A stretch of 64,000 nucleotides of DNA, taken from contig NC_054548.1 of the NCBI RefSeq assembly GCF_017654505.1, forward strand, positions 33,989,774-34,053,773, in the 5' to 3' direction. Under the pieces are notes generated by a model. The model was given only the letters and a program-made list of their open reading frames with translations, did no database searches and was not told where the DNA came from. The stretch's first letter is position 1. The number at the start of each line of letters is the position of its first letter. Made by a program: the position numbers and the translations under genes. Shown piece by piece: positions 20,830 to 31,597 of the stretch. The stretch comes from Polyodon spathula (lineage: Eukaryota > Chordata > Actinopteri > Acipenseriformes > Polyodontidae).

Positions 20830-20892
<63 letters not shown>

Positions 20893-21120
20893 GTTAAAAT
20901 ATATAGCGTTAGTTCATTTTGTTTCATCTCTTTGTTTCGGCTACCAGTGCCGTATCCTGTGTTCTGTTTATCTTGCAACCTTTTATTTTCTGTCTGTCTG
21001 TGCACTATTAAATGTTGAGTGAAACCATTCGCTCAGCTTCACCAAACTCCACCTCTGTTGTTTATTTCCTGGTTGCTGGTTTCTGGTCTGACGTCACCCA
21101 CTGCAGCCATCTTTGTGACA
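20492..21120 (+). mobile_element. LTR-C 5' LTR
   Basis: 629 bp, TGTGGCAAAGTGCCC to CATCTTTGTGACA. Contains a (ATA)n microsatellite at 20830-20891. Confidence 0.85.
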
Positions 21121-21122
21121 CG

Positions 21123-21140
21123 TGGTGTCATCGTGGGATT
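21123..21140 (+). promoter_or_regulatory. Primer-binding site, tRNA-Leu type
   Basis: TGGTGTCATCGTGGGATT starts 2 nt after the LTR and matches the complement of a vertebrate tRNA-Leu 3' end at most positions. Confidence 0.75.
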
Positions 21141-21218
21141 ACCAGCGCCTCCTAGACGTAGACCAGAGAGGGAAAGCCGCAAAAGTCCCCTGCAAGTGAG
21201 GGAGAGCCGCACCAGTCC

Positions 21219-22480
21219 CCTGTAATAAGGGTAGACTACATGCCACTCCCACCTCCGTCGCCAGGAGACTACATGCCTCCGCCACTTCCATCAGCAGGAG
21301 CAGAGCAGCAGGAGCTGCCTCTGCCACCTCCATCGTCAGAAGCAGGTCCCTTTCCACCAGCAGAGGATGAATACCTGCTAGTATCACTTCCCCCACCAGC
21401 AGAGGATGAATGCCTGCTGGTATCACTTCCCCCACCATCACGAGGAGAGGAGCTGGACATGCTTCTGCCTCCATCACCATCAGGGGAGAGGAGCAGGAGC
21501 TGCATCTCCCTTCACCAGAAGGACCAGGAATAGATGCTGGCGGTCCTCAGCAGCCCTTGCATAGGCTGCACGGGGAAGAACCGCCCGACCACAGTGGCCG
21601 ACAAGAGGGCTAACACCCGCACCCCAGCTTGTCCTGACTCCCTGTCTCGCTTCGCCCAAGGATGCCTGCCTCGCTTCATCCAACGATGCCTGTCTTGCTT
21701 CGTCCAAGGATGCCTGTCTCGCTTTGTCCAAGGATGCCTGTCTCGCTTAGCCCAGATGCCTGCCTTGCTTCAACAAAGGATGCCTGCCTCGCTTCAACAA
21801 AGGATGCCTGCCTCGCTTCAACAAAGGATGCCTGCCTCGCTTCAACAAAGGATGCCTGCCTCGCTTCGCCAAAGGATGCCTGTCTCGCTTTGCCCAAGGA
21901 TGCCTGCCTGGCATCGCCTGGGGTTGCCTGCCACTCCGCACTGCCTGAGGTTGCTTGCCGCTCCTCATCTCCTGGGGTTGCCTGTTGCTTCGCATCACCT
22001 GGGGTTGCCTGTTGTTCCGCATCACCTGGGGTTGCCAGCCGCTCCTCATCACCTGGGGTCGCTGGAACTGCTTCACCAGGGGTCGCAGTCAGCTCTGCTT
22101 GGCCGCAGGGGTCAGTGTGGCTGGAGCCCCACCAGAGTGAGCTGTCGGCCATGAAGGGGGTAGAGGTCAGGAGACCACCTTACCCCGCAGCAGTTTCGCT
22201 GCCAGAGATCTTGGGGGAGGTCTGGAGACCACCAACCCCAGCAGCTTTTCCGCCGCTGGACTTGCCCCAGCTGAAGGAGTCAGTCTGGGAGCTGTCAGCA
22301 CGTTTGCTGACAGCCGCACCATTGGCAGCATTTCCGCTGCCAGTGGTACAGCGGGAGGAGCGATTCGCCCCACTGTCAGCACATTTGCTGACAGCATGGC
22401 CAGTAGCAGCCTGGCTACTGGCAACATTGCCACCCATCAACCCCTTAAAGTCCCTGTTCTTGGCCCAGGACTTTGAGTGA
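21219..22480 (+). pseudogene. Proline-rich / DACLAS-repeat ORF of the LTR-C element
   Basis: The first frame (about 21229-21533) is proline-rich: YMPLPPPSPGDYMPPPLPS, EQQELPLPPP, then two copies of AEDE(Y/C)LLVSLPPP. After a stop at 21531 a second frame (21662-22480) is dominated by an 8-residue repeat, KDACLAST/KDACLASP, and a following SPGVAC-type repeat encoded by 24-27-bp units. It ends in a unique tail (VRRPPYPAAVSLPEILGEVW; LDLPQLKESVWELSARLL). The equivalent minus-strand ORF exists at 29691-31375. No knuckle, protease or RT is visible. I infer a Gag-like or structural protein, but the function is unknown. Confidence 0.5.
21655..21905. repeat. 24-27-bp minisatellite in LTR-C ORF
   Basis: About ten copies of a unit with core AAGGATGCCTG(C/T)CTCGCTTC, in the same phase as the repeat at 30365-30690 on the other strand. 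Confidence 0.85.
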
Positions 22481-22548
22481 AACTTTTGGGATTTTAAGGG
22501 CGGAGGTGGCCATTGAGGCCATGTGTGCTTTGCAGAAGGTGGGGTATA

Positions 22549-23069
22549 TGTGGCAAAGTGTCCCACCCCTGTGTGTATTTTGTGTTGTATGTTGTGTGTT
22601 AATGTTGGTGTATAGTCATTGGTACACGGGATATAAATGGGTCTGTGTAACACGAATGTTTAAAATGTACATTTGTATTTAGGTACGAGGATTGCACAGC
22701 ACTTCATGTGCAAGTAAAAAGTAATAATATGTGAGCACGGGGAATTGCACTTTATTAATTTACGTGCAGTTGTACCGAGACTCCAATTGAATGATTGATT
22801 AGCAATCGAGTCTCGGTAATAATAATAATAATAATAATAGTTAAACCGTGTTTGTTTAGTGTTAGTCCATTTTGTTTCATCTCTTTGTTTTGGCTACCAG
22901 TGCCATGTTCTGTGTTTTGTCTTGCAACCTTTTATTTTCTGTCTGTCTGTGCACTATTAAATGCTGAGCGAGACCATTCGCTCAGCTTCACCAAACTCCA
23001 CCTCTGTTGTTTATTTCCTAGTTCCTGGTTTCTGGTCTTACGTCACCCACTGAAGCCGTTTTTGTGACA
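22549..23069 (+). mobile_element. LTR-C 3' LTR
   Basis: 521 bp; collinear with 20492-21120 except for a roughly 80-bp deletion just before its microsatellite (22817-22839), which carries fewer TAA units. Confidence 0.85.
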
Positions 23070-23074
23070 GAGAG

Positions 23075-24338
23075 GCTGGAGCTTGCTTGCACCTGTCGCA
23101 GGTTGGGTCCACCCCAGGGTATATTTTGGATATTTTAAGTTTAGAGAGATGGATACGATGTATTATTTTGAATTGTATTAAATCGTGTCTAGCACAACCT
23201 GAGGATGAGTTCCCAGCGATGTCTCAAAGGATCCAAGGAGGGGCTGTTTTGTATAAGCAGGATGTTATATATTTTAGAAATTACACTCCTATTGGTAGGA
23301 TTATGCTGTATTAAGGATTCAATTAAAGATTTAGATTTAAAATGAAGTAATCTACTACATACAATGTCTCTAATTTTTAAGTATTGAAAAAAATGTCTAT
23401 GTGGCAAATCAAATTTATTGGACAGCTGATCAAAGGAGGCAAAGGTGTTATTAACATGCAAGTCTAAGGTTTTTAATACCACAATGATGCTAAGTACTGA
23501 ATGCTGAATATTTCAATGAGGGACGGAACAAGTGGTTTGTCTGCAATGGAGCAAGTGAAAGTATAGACTGCCAGCCAAAATAACGCCTGCACTGTCCCCC
23601 CATTGTCGTTTTTGAATTCTGAACAATCAGATTAATACTGTAGCGAGAGTAGGGTAAAGGAAAGGAGGAACATAAAGAGATGAGGAATCACAGGAATCTA
23701 CTTCAATTGTCAGCCACACAGGGGCAGGCTGCTGTGTTGTGTATGATTGGTTCCAGAATGTCAAAGTACGAATGTTCGCCGCCCAGTAGTATAACTAGAA
23801 ATTAGGAGGCGATTTAAATCTTTGGAGGAATGCTTTTCTAACTAGAGGTTGTTTCTTGTTCCAAATAATGAAGAAATCATGTGATCAAGAGTGTTAAAAA
23901 ATGACTTATTTAGGAACAGGGGAATACACTGAGAGAGATGTAGAAATTTCGTGAGATTGTTCATTTTAACTGAATTAATTCGCCCGACCAATGACAGAAG
24001 GAGAGTCGACCAGCGAGTAAAATCTTGTTTGGTACATTCTAAAAGAGATGAAAAATTATGTTTAAACAGGTTTTTAAAGGAACATGTAATAGGAACTCCT
24101 ATATATGTGAATTTATGTGCAATTGTAAAGGAGCAATTATCAAAACAGAACTGACGAGCGGCTGAGTTAATAGGAAATATGATACTTTTGTTCAGATTTA
24201 TTTTATACCCAGAGATCTTGTGGAATTTGTCCATGATAAGCAGGGCATGTCTAAGAGAAGAAGCAGGGTTAGAAATATATAGTAAAAGGTCATCGTGTAA
24301 AATGAGACTTTCTGCTCTAACCCGCCTCGAATGACTCC
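23075..24338 (-). pseudogene. L1-like ORF2, connection and C-terminal region
   Basis: Minus ORFs at 23189-23482 (KFDLPHRHFFQYLKIRDIV) and 23842-24234 (KISGYKINLNKSIIFPIN, FTYIGVPITCSFKNLFKHN, LLLSLVGRINSVKMNNLTKF) match successive parts of L1-like ORF2. The strand 24240-24338 carries the RT active-site neighbourhood in degraded form. Confidence 0.7.
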
Positions 24339-24419
24339 CAGAATTTCATAAGAACATAAGAACATAAGAAAGTTTACAAACGAGAGGAGGCCATTCGGTC
24401 CATCTTGCTCATTTGGTTG

Positions 24420-25010
24420 TTAGTAGCTTATTGATCCCAAAATCTCATCAAGCAGCTTCTTGAAGGATCCCAGGGTGTCAGCTTCAACAACATTACTGGG
24501 GAGTTGATTCCAGACCCTCACAATTCTCTGTGTAAAAAAGTGCCTCCTATTTTCTGTTCTGAATGCCCCTTTTTCTAAACTCCATTTGTGACCCCTGGTC
24601 CTTGTTTCTTTTTTCAGGCTGAAAAAGTCCCTTGGGTCGACACTGTCAATACCTTTTAGAATTTTGAATGCTTGAATTAGGTCGCCACGTAGTCTTCTTT
24701 GTTCAAGACTGAACAGATTCAATTCTTTTAGCCTGTCTGCATATGACATGCCTTTTAAGCCCGGAATAATTCTGGTCGCTCTTCTTTGCACTCTTTCTAG
24801 AGCAGCAATATCTTTTTTATAGCGAGGTGACCAGAACTGCACACAATATTCAAGATGAGGTCTTACTGGTGCATTGTACAGTTTTAACATTACTTCCCTT
24901 GATTTAAATTCAACACTTTTCACAATGTATCCGAGCATCTTGGTAGCCTTTTTTATAGCTTTCCCCTTTCCTAAAACCATGTTGCCTGTCTCCCAGGACC
25001 CTGTTACCAT
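24420..25010 (-). pseudogene. CR1-like ORF2 C-terminal domain
   Basis: 196 residues including KAIKKATKMLGYIVKSVEFK, LYNAPVRPHLEYCVQFWSP, ERVQRRATRIIPGLKGMSYA and FFTQRIVRVWNQLPSNVVEA, the well-known C-terminal block of CR1-clade ORF2. The ORF runs to the natural stop near the 3' UTR. The N-terminal 20 residues are junction sequence created by the deletion. Confidence 0.8.
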
Positions 25011-26169
25011 ATAGGTAATTTTCCATTTTGGATCTTATTATAGTTTCCATAAGTTTGCATATAATAGAAGTCAGGCTTACTGGTCTGTAGTTACCTGGTT
25101 CAGTTTTGTTTCCCTTTTTGTGGATCGGTATTACGTTTGCAATTTTCCAGTCTGTCGGTACCACCCCTGTGTCAAGAGACTGCTGCATGATCTTGGTTAG
25201 CGGTTTGTAAATTACTTCTTTCATTTCTTTGAGTACTACTGGGAGGATCTCATCCGGCCCAGGGGATTTGTTTATTTTAAGAGCTCCTAGTCCCTTTAAC
25301 ACTTCTGCCTCAGTTATGCTAAAGTTATTTAAAACTGGATAGGAACTGGATGACATGTGGGGCATGTTGTCAGTATCTTCCTTTGTAAAAACTTGTGAAA
25401 AGTAATCATTTAATATATTTGCTATTTTTTTTTTTTCATCTACGATTTTGCCATTTGTATCTCTTAAACATTTAATCTCCTCTTTGAATGTTCGCTTGCT
25501 GTTGTAATATTGGAAAAACATTTTGGAATTGGTTTTAGCTCCCTTAGCAATGTTCATTTCTATTTCTCTCTTGGCCTTTCTAACTTCCTTTTTGACTTGC
25601 GTTTGCAATTCTGTGTACTCTTTCTGAGTACTTTCTTTTAGGTCCTTTTTTAATGCTCTGTAAAGTGCCTTTTTTCGCTGAATATTTTTTTTAATTGATC
25701 TATTAAACCATTTTGGCAATTTAGTTTTACATTTAGATTTGTCTACTTTAGGGATGTAATTGTTTTGCGCCTCTAGTACTATATTTTTGAAGAACAACCA
25801 TCCTTCTTCTGTGGGTGTTTTCTCTATTTTACTCCAATCTACTTCTGTAAGTCTCTGTTTCATGCCTTCATAGTTTGCTTTTCTAAAATTGTAAACTTTA
25901 GCTTTAGTCATTACTTTTGGGGATTTAAAAAACACTTCAAATGAGACCACGTTGTGATCTGAGTTTGCCAGTGGTTCTCTGACCTCTGTTTTAGTTATTC
26001 TATCTTTGTTATTTGAAAAGACTAAATCAAGGCATGCCTCCCCTCTAGTCAGTGCCTTGACAAATTGTGTTAGGAAGCAGTCATTTGTCATTTCCACCAT
26101 TTCTATTTCATCCTTCATGCTACCCAGCGGGTTTTCCCATTTTATTTGGGGGAAGTTGAAATCCCTCAT
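24910..26169 (-). pseudogene. CR1-like ORF2, endonuclease C-terminus and RT fingers
   Basis: A 419-residue open frame: MRDFNFPQIKWENPLGSM, the LANSDHNVVSFEVF endonuclease motif, a basic linker (NIQRKKALYRALKKD), KINKSPGPDEILPVVLKEM, PTDWKIANVIPIHKKGN and GDRQHGFRKG. It then runs into a junction after which the frame is wrong, so the SGVPQG and FADD active-site motifs are missing. The long uninterrupted frame implies a fairly young copy with one large deletion. Upstream (26170-26580) the endonuclease N-terminus is present but contains stops. Confidence 0.8.
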
Positions 26170-26625
26170 TAGTATGGCTTCTCCTTTGCTACACGCATTT
26201 CTAATGTCATTGTATAGATTATTGTGCTCATCGTCTGAATCTGGCGGTCTATAGCATGCTCCTATTATTATGCCCTTTGAATTTTTGTCCGTTATTCTGA
26301 CCTATATTGATTCGGTTTTATTTTCTTTGTCCAGGTTTAAACCCACAAATATTATATTCGTCCCCATCACTCTCAGACAACCACATTTCTGTAACACCTA
26401 TCACATCATAGTTACCTGTTAGTGCAGTAGCTTCAAGTTCTAGAATTTTGTTTCTGATACTTCTAGCATTTAGATAAATACATTTAATGGTTGTCTTACC
26501 TGAGTTGTTGTTCTTGTTTTGATGCAGTCTCCCTTTTGTTTTTTTTATTGATTTCTCCCCCCTTCCTTTCTAGTTTAAATGCTTCTGAACCTGCTTGAGG
26601 ATCTTTTCTCCGAGTTTCCCCACTA

Positions 26626-26800
26626 TCCCGCAGAGAGATAGACAGTGGCTCAATAGCAATAGCAAAAATTAGTGGAGAAAGAGGGCAAGCCTGTCTAGTA
26701 CCGCGGTGGAGCGTAACGTATTCAGAATTTGTGCTACTTGTGCGAAATGAGGCCTCCGGGCATGAATATAACAGTTTGATCCAAGATATGAATTTGGGGC
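26626..26800 (-). pseudogene. L1-like ORF2 RT palm fragment
   Basis: Reads KFISWIKLLYSCPEASFRTS, then LHRGTRQACPLSPLIFAIAI and EPLSISLRDS on the minus strand. The RQACPLSP block is the L1-like RT motif. It is followed on the left by CR1. Confidence 0.75.
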
Positions 26801-27393
26801 TGTGATGAGTCAAAGGGATTTCGGTCTGTGATTCATCCTCCCAACAGTAGATGGCATCAAACCAACTCGGGACTTCCCTTACCAAGATCTCGTGACCATG
26901 GCAAAAGTCATCTTTTGAGGGGTGGCACCTTGGTGAGGAGCGGAAGTACGAGTATGTAAATTCCAGCCGCTGGAGTCAAGTGAAGGATAAGGACACGTGT
27001 CAGTTGGGGATTGGTGTTCCACTGACTACAGAGGCAGGACATTACATACTAAAGGGAACGTACTACTGTGTTCGGGGTTGGTCCGAAAGTAAAATAGGAG
27101 GAGTAACGGGTGGAGGGAGAGACTGGTTTGTTTCAGCGGGATTTTTAAAAAAAAAAAACACTAACATTTCTTTTGTCTTTTTTTGTTTATGTATGGTTTA
27201 CCACGAAGACGATTAAAGACGAGTTATCACGATCGGTTTTGGATTTCACCCCTGCACTCCTTCCCTCACACCATTTTGTTTTCTTTTGTTATTTAATTAT
27301 TTTGTTGTGTATAGATAATAAAAATAAATGATTTTATTTCTGTACACATAAATTACTGTCTGGACATTCCATTTAATACATTCTGGCCTCACA
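26801..27393 (-). mobile_element. LTR-B unit with perfect 5-bp target duplication
   Basis: Starts TGTGATGAGTC and ends CTGGCCTCACA (TG...CA), flanked by GGGGC at 26796-26800 and 27394-27398. The L1-like coding sequence is continuous across it (LFATLHKF...GP to PKFISWI). The plus strand carries AATAAA near 27322. The left 90 bp, read on the minus strand, encodes a version of the LTR-B Gag start seen at 16076. Either a solo LTR that extends into the Gag start or an internally deleted element. Confidence 0.8.
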
Positions 27394-27398
27394 GGGGC

Positions 27399-28445
27399 CA
27401 AAATCAAATTTGTGAAGGGTGGCAAACAAACAGTCCAATTCGACTCGATCAAATGCCCTTTTAGACAAGAACCTCGGGAGATTGTGAAGTGGACTGTATA
27501 AAGCGGAATAGATTAAAGAAAGACCGCCTATCCTTAATGAACCCCGTCTGATCCGGTGAAATAATAGAGGGCAAGGGCCTTTGCAAGCACCTTCACGTCA
27601 ACATTGAGAAGGTAAATGGGCCTATATGATCCACAGTCAAGGGGATCCTTGTTCTTTTTTAAGAGCAGAGATATTGAAGCCTGATGGAGGGTCTTAGGGA
27701 TTAATTGAGTGGTTAAGGCTTCAGAAAACATAGATAACATCAAAGGATACAGCTGTGGAGCAATATTTTTTGTAGAACTCTGTGGGGAAACCATCAGGTC
27801 CTGGCAATTTTCCGCTCTCTGTAGATTTTATTGATTCATTTATTTCTAATAGCATAAGGGGTTCATCCAATTCAGTTTTAGTTTGGGGGTTAAGAGTGGG
27901 AATGTTAAGTTTATCAAAAAAAAAATTTATTTGAGCAGGATTGTCCAAAGATTCTGAGGAGTAAAGTGTTGAATAATATTTTTTTAAATTCATCATTGAT
28001 TTCCTGTTGGTTGATAGTTGTTAAACCAGATTGGGTGTTTATTTCTGTAATAAGGTTAGACTTCCCTCTTATGGAGTTGATGTGCTAAAATCCTACTGGC
28101 TTGTACTGGCATGTTCATAAAATGTATAATGTGATTTAAGTAAATCAAACTCTGTTTGAAGGGCCAACCGTTTTTTGTAAAGGTTAGGGGTTGGGGTATT
28201 TGCATATTCCTCATCTATTTTTAGAATCAGATCTGTGAGTTCAGACAATCTGCTCAAGTAATGTTTCCTTTATTGCACTGAGTACACAATTATTTATTAT
28301 TTAAAAAAAAAGCTTTCAAAGCTTCCCATAAAGTTGCTGAGGAGATTCCTGGGGTGCTCTTAGTCTCCAGAAAAAAAAGGCTATTTGGGAAGAAATAAAT
28401 TCAATAAAATTTTTATCTGAGTATTCTTGCAACTTCTGGACCAGC
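27399..28445 (-). pseudogene. L1-like ORF2, RT N-terminal half
   Basis: Minus ORFs at 27534-27794 (KTLHQASISLLLKKNKDPLD, SYRPIYLLNVDVKVLAKALA) and 27721-27996 (KTELDEPLMLLEINESIKS, SGKLPGPDGFPTEFYKKYCS) give RT motifs 0-2. Upstream to 28445 is the linker (LTDLILKIDEEYANTPTPN, YGKL). The endonuclease is absent because the copy is 5' truncated. Confidence 0.75.
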
Positions 28446-28451
28446 CACCAT

Positions 28452-28637
28452 CTAATGCCTCAGTGCCCTGGGATTTTCCATCAGTACAACTGCTTTTCCG
28501 AATCCTTTGACTGTTGCATTATTCTGTTCATGACACTGGTCGAATGCCATTGCTGAGAACTTGTTGCTTGTTTTATGCACATCCAACCTCCCTACATGGA
28601 ATTCTGCCAGGATCTCTGGATGCTCAGAAAGTATCAT
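28452..28637 (-). pseudogene. C-terminal piece of an unrecognised multicopy protein family
   Basis: 61-residue ORF EHPEILAEFHVGRLDVHKTS, FSAMAFDQCHEQNNATVKGF, LMENPRALRH. I recognise this as part of a repeated protein family common in fish genomes but cannot name a function. Its upstream parts lie at 31750-33130 on the same strand, separated by the LTR-C element. The LINE abuts its downstream end near 28445. Confidence 0.4.
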
Positions 28638-28639
28638 CT

Positions 28640-29014
28640 GTCATTACTATATATTACAGATTTATTGCATAACTTTACTCCATGAAAAGTGTGATGTGAC
28701 TGTGCTGTTGCATATGGGGGTATGTTTGCATTCAATGGCTGCGTGACGTGGTTAGTGTGTGCATCACCAATAATTTAGGGAGCTGAGAGCTGCGACAGAG
28801 TTCATCAATCGTGTTCTTGTTAATAAATACAACAGTTACATTCAAAACCAGATTTGTGTCTTTTATTTATAGAAGAATTGTACACATTGGAGGTATGTAT
28901 TAAAATGGATGTGTGTCTAGGCGGATGTAGGATTAGGATTCGGTTCACCGAATCCTAAGTACTTTGGTGGCAGAGGAGCAACTGACCTAGTGGAGGAAGT
29001 GGTTTGACTGATGT
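28640..29014. other. No gene recognised; contains a perfect hairpin
   Basis: A perfect inverted repeat with 12-bp arms (TTAGGATTCGGT) and 2-nt loop lies at 28933-28958. Otherwise anonymous sequence. Confidence 0.4.
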
Positions 29015-29246
29015 GGGGGACGTCAGACCAGAAACAGGAACCAGGAAATAAATGACACAAAAGGTGGAGTTTGGTGGAGCTGAGTGAGCAGTCTCACTCA
29101 GCATTTAATAAATGAACAGACAGTCAGAAAATAAAAGGTTTGTAACAAACAGCACACAGAACGTGAGGCCAAATTAGCTTACAAACAAAACGGACTAACA
29201 CTTAAACAAGCAGTGGACTAACAAACAAACACGGTGAGTGAAAACA

Positions 29247-29320
<74 letters not shown>

Positions 29321-29658
29321 CTTTTTACTTAAAAGAGTTTTAATTCTAAGAGGAGAGAGGTGGATGACTGTGTTCTCCACTCACCGAACACACAACCCCG
29401 AGTGATTGAAAACATGCTGCTTTTATGCAGCTGTACCGGGACTCGATTGCTAATCAATCATTCAATTGGCGTCGCGGTACAATTGCGCATGAATTAATAA
29501 AGTGCAATTCCCCCTGCTCACATATTATTACTTTTTACTTGCACATGAAGTGCCGTGAAAACCTCCGGCCTAAATTCAAATATACATTTTAAACACTTGT
29601 GTTACACAGACAACAACATATAACACAAAATATACACAGAGGCTGGCACTTTGCCACA
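29015..29658 (-). mobile_element. LTR-C 3' LTR (minus strand)
   Basis: GACGTCAGACCAGAAAC near 29020 to CTTTGCCACA at 29658, collinear with the reverse complement of 20492-21120. Contains a (TA)n microsatellite at 29251-29318. Confidence 0.75.
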
Positions 29659-29690
29659 AATACCCCACCTTGTGCAAAGCACACATGGCC

Positions 29691-31375
29691 TCAATGGCCA
29701 CCTCCCCCCTTAAAATCCCAAAAGTCTCGCTCAAAGTTCTGGGCCAAGAATAGGGACTTTAAGGGGTTGATGGGCAGCAATGTTGCCAGTAACCAGGCTG
29801 CTACTGGCCATGCTGTCAGCAGACGTTCTGACAGTGGGGCGAATCGCTCCTCCCGCTGTACCACTGGCAGCGGAAATGCTGCCAATGGTGTGGCTGTCAG
29901 CAGACGTGCTGACAGCTCCCAGACTAACTCCTTCAGCTGGGCCAAATCCAGCAGCGGAAAAGCTGCTGGGGTTGATGATCTCCAGACCTCCCCCAAGATC
30001 TCCGGCAGCGAAACTGCTGTGGAGGAAAGTGTTCTCCTGACCTGTCCCCGTTTATAGCCGGCAGCTCCCTCTGGGGGGACTCCAGCCCCCAGAACTCCTG
30101 CAGCAAAATTCCTGCAGGGAAAGGAGGTCTCCTGACCTCTCCCCCCATTTTCATAGCTGGCAGCTCACTCTGATGGGGCTCCGGCCACACTGACCCCTGC
30201 GGCCAAGCCATGCGTAGTGTCTAGCAACCCCAGACGATGTGGAGCAGTTGGCAACCCCAGGCGATGCGGAGCGGCTGGCAACCCCAGGCGATGCGGAGCC
30301 GCTGGCAACCCCAAGCCATGCGGAGCGGCTGGCAACCCCAGGCGATGCGGAGCAACAGGCATCCTTGGGGAAGCGAGACAGGCATCCTTGGGTGAAGCGA
30401 GGCTGGCATCCTTGGGTGAAGCGAGGCAGGCATCCTTGGGTGAAGCGAGGCAGGCATCTTTGGGCGAAGTGAGACAGGCATTCTTGGGCGAAGCGAGACA
30501 GGCATCCTTGGGCGAAGCGAGGCAGGCATCCTTGGGCAAAGTGAGGCAGGCATCCTTGGACAAAGCGAGGCAGGCATCCTTGGGCAAAACGAGACAGGCA
30601 TCCTTGGACGAAGCGAGGCAGGCATCCTTGGGCAAAGCGAGACAGGCATCCTTGGACGAAGCGAGGCAGGCATTCTTGGGTGAAGCGAGGCAGGGAGTTA
30701 AAACAAGCGGGGGTGCGGGTGTTGGCCCTCTTCTCGGCCACTGCGGGTGGGCGGTTCTTCCCTGTGCTTCCCTCAGCAGCCTATATGAGGGCTGCTGAGG
30801 ACAGCCAGCATTTATTCCTGGTCCTTCTGATGCAGGGAGAGGCAGCTCCTGTTCCTCTCCCCTGATGGTGATGGAGGTAGAGGCAGCTCCAGCTCCTCTC
30901 CTCGTGATGGTGGGGGAAGTGATACCAGCAGGCATTCATCCTCTGCTGGTAGAAAGCGACCCAGCAGGCATTTACCCTCTGCTGGTGGAGGTGGCGGAGG
31001 CAGAGGCAGCTCCTGCTGCTCTGCTCCTGCCGATAGAGGTGGTGGAGGCGTGTAGTCTCCTGGCGACGGAGGTGGGAGCGGCGTGTAGTCTCCTAGCGGC
31101 AGAGGTAGGAGCAACATGTAATATCCTGTTGGCAGAGGTGGGAGCAGCGTATAGTCTCCTGGCGGCGGAGGAGGGAGTGGCATGTAGTCTACCCTTATTA
31201 CAGGGGACTGGTGCGGCTCTCCCTCACTTGCAAGGGACTGGTGCCTCTCTCCCTCACTTGCAGGGAAAGGTGCTGGAGTCAGAGGAAGCACCTGCTCCTC
31301 TCCTCCAGGTGGTGACGGTAGGGGAAGTGATACTAGAAGGCACTCTGTGCTGGTGGAGATGGGAACAGCAGGCAT
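29691..31375 (-). pseudogene. Proline-rich / DACLAS-repeat ORF of the minus-strand LTR-C element
   Basis: From right to left: 30812-31375 encodes PLPPPPPGDYTLLPPLP-type repeats and EDECLLVSLPPPSRGEELEL; 30165-30935 continues with GEEQELPLPASEGPGINAG and about fifteen KDACLAS(P/S) repeats, then LGLPAAPHRLGLPAAPH repeats; 29691-30211 is the unique tail (VQREERFAPLSERLLTAWPV). The composition and order equal the plus-strand copy at 21219-22480, with a larger repeat array. Frameshifts join the parts. No enzymatic domain is seen. Confidence 0.5.
30365..30690. repeat. 24-bp minisatellite in LTR-C ORF (expanded)
   Basis: Thirteen to fifteen copies with core GCATCCTTGGGCGAAGCGAG, some CAAAG variants. 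More copies than in the 21.7 kb element. Confidence 0.9.
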
Positions 31376-31576
31376 TCTTCCTCTGCTGGTGGAGATGGGG
31401 TCTGCAAGTAGTCTCCCTTCAGCCCAATGAGGATGCAGGTAGGCGTGGCTTCTCCCACTTGGAATGCAACCTGCTGGGGCAGTCCCATTTTTTTATTATT
31501 ATTTTTTTATTATTTATTTTTTTTGTAATCCAAAAACTGTGGTCCCTGCTCTGGTCTGCGTCTAGGAGGATCTGGT

Positions 31577-31595
31577 AATCCCACACTTAACACCA
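31577..31595 (-). promoter_or_regulatory. Primer-binding site, tRNA-Leu type (minus strand)
   Basis: On the minus strand reads TGGTGTTAAGTGTGGGATT, 2 nt after the LTR end TTTGTGACA, the same spacing as at 21123. Confidence 0.7.
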
Positions 31596-31597
31596 CA

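Larger units (their letters stand above)
20492..23069 (+). mobile_element. Complete non-autonomous LTR-C retrotransposon
   Basis: 5' LTR 20492-21120 and 3' LTR 22549-23069 share TGTGGCAAAG starts and TTTGTGACA ends. A tRNA-Leu-type primer site follows the 5' LTR and a purine-rich AGAAGGTGGGGTATA precedes the 3' LTR. The flanks are TAGAG (left) and GAGAG (right), a 4-of-5 match consistent with a 5-bp target duplication, and the L1-like ORF continues across the insertion. The interior is only about 1.4 kb, GC-rich, with a proline-rich and minisatellite ORF and no pol. This is the best preserved member of its family here. Confidence 0.85.
24339..26625 (-). mobile_element. CR1-like LINE, 5' truncated, inserted in the L1-like LINE
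   Basis: Begins on the plus strand with CATAAGAACATAAGAACATAAGAA (first 20 bases shown here only as repeated CATAAGAA units), the reverse complement of a TTCTTATG octamer tail typical of CR1 3' ends. It continues with ORF2 to about 26625, where a DGLHLN-distal piece of ORF1 is cut. The same 3' end occurs in plus orientation at 53575-53772. An internal deletion removes the central palm. Confidence 0.8.
19869..28445 (-). mobile_element. L1-like LINE, 5' truncated, split by three insertions
   Basis: Minus-strand segments 19869-20491, 23070-24338, about 26626-26800 and 27394-28445 read consecutively as one L1/Tx1-type ORF2: N-terminal RT (LLKKNKDPLDCGSYRPIYLL), palm (KFISWIKLLYSC, RGTRQACPLSPLIFAIAIEPLS), thumb (HKISGYKINLNKSIIFPIN) and the C-terminal region ending VYKIGQLFLNAIDHL. 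A T-run at 19869-19883 is the poly(A) tail in minus orientation. Insertions are LTR-C (20492-23069), CR1 (24339-26625) and LTR-B (26801-27393). Frameshifts and stops abound. Confidence 0.75.

Noticed and set aside
20802..21018. ORFs through the LTR-C (ATA)n tract
   Set aside because: Microsatellite translation.
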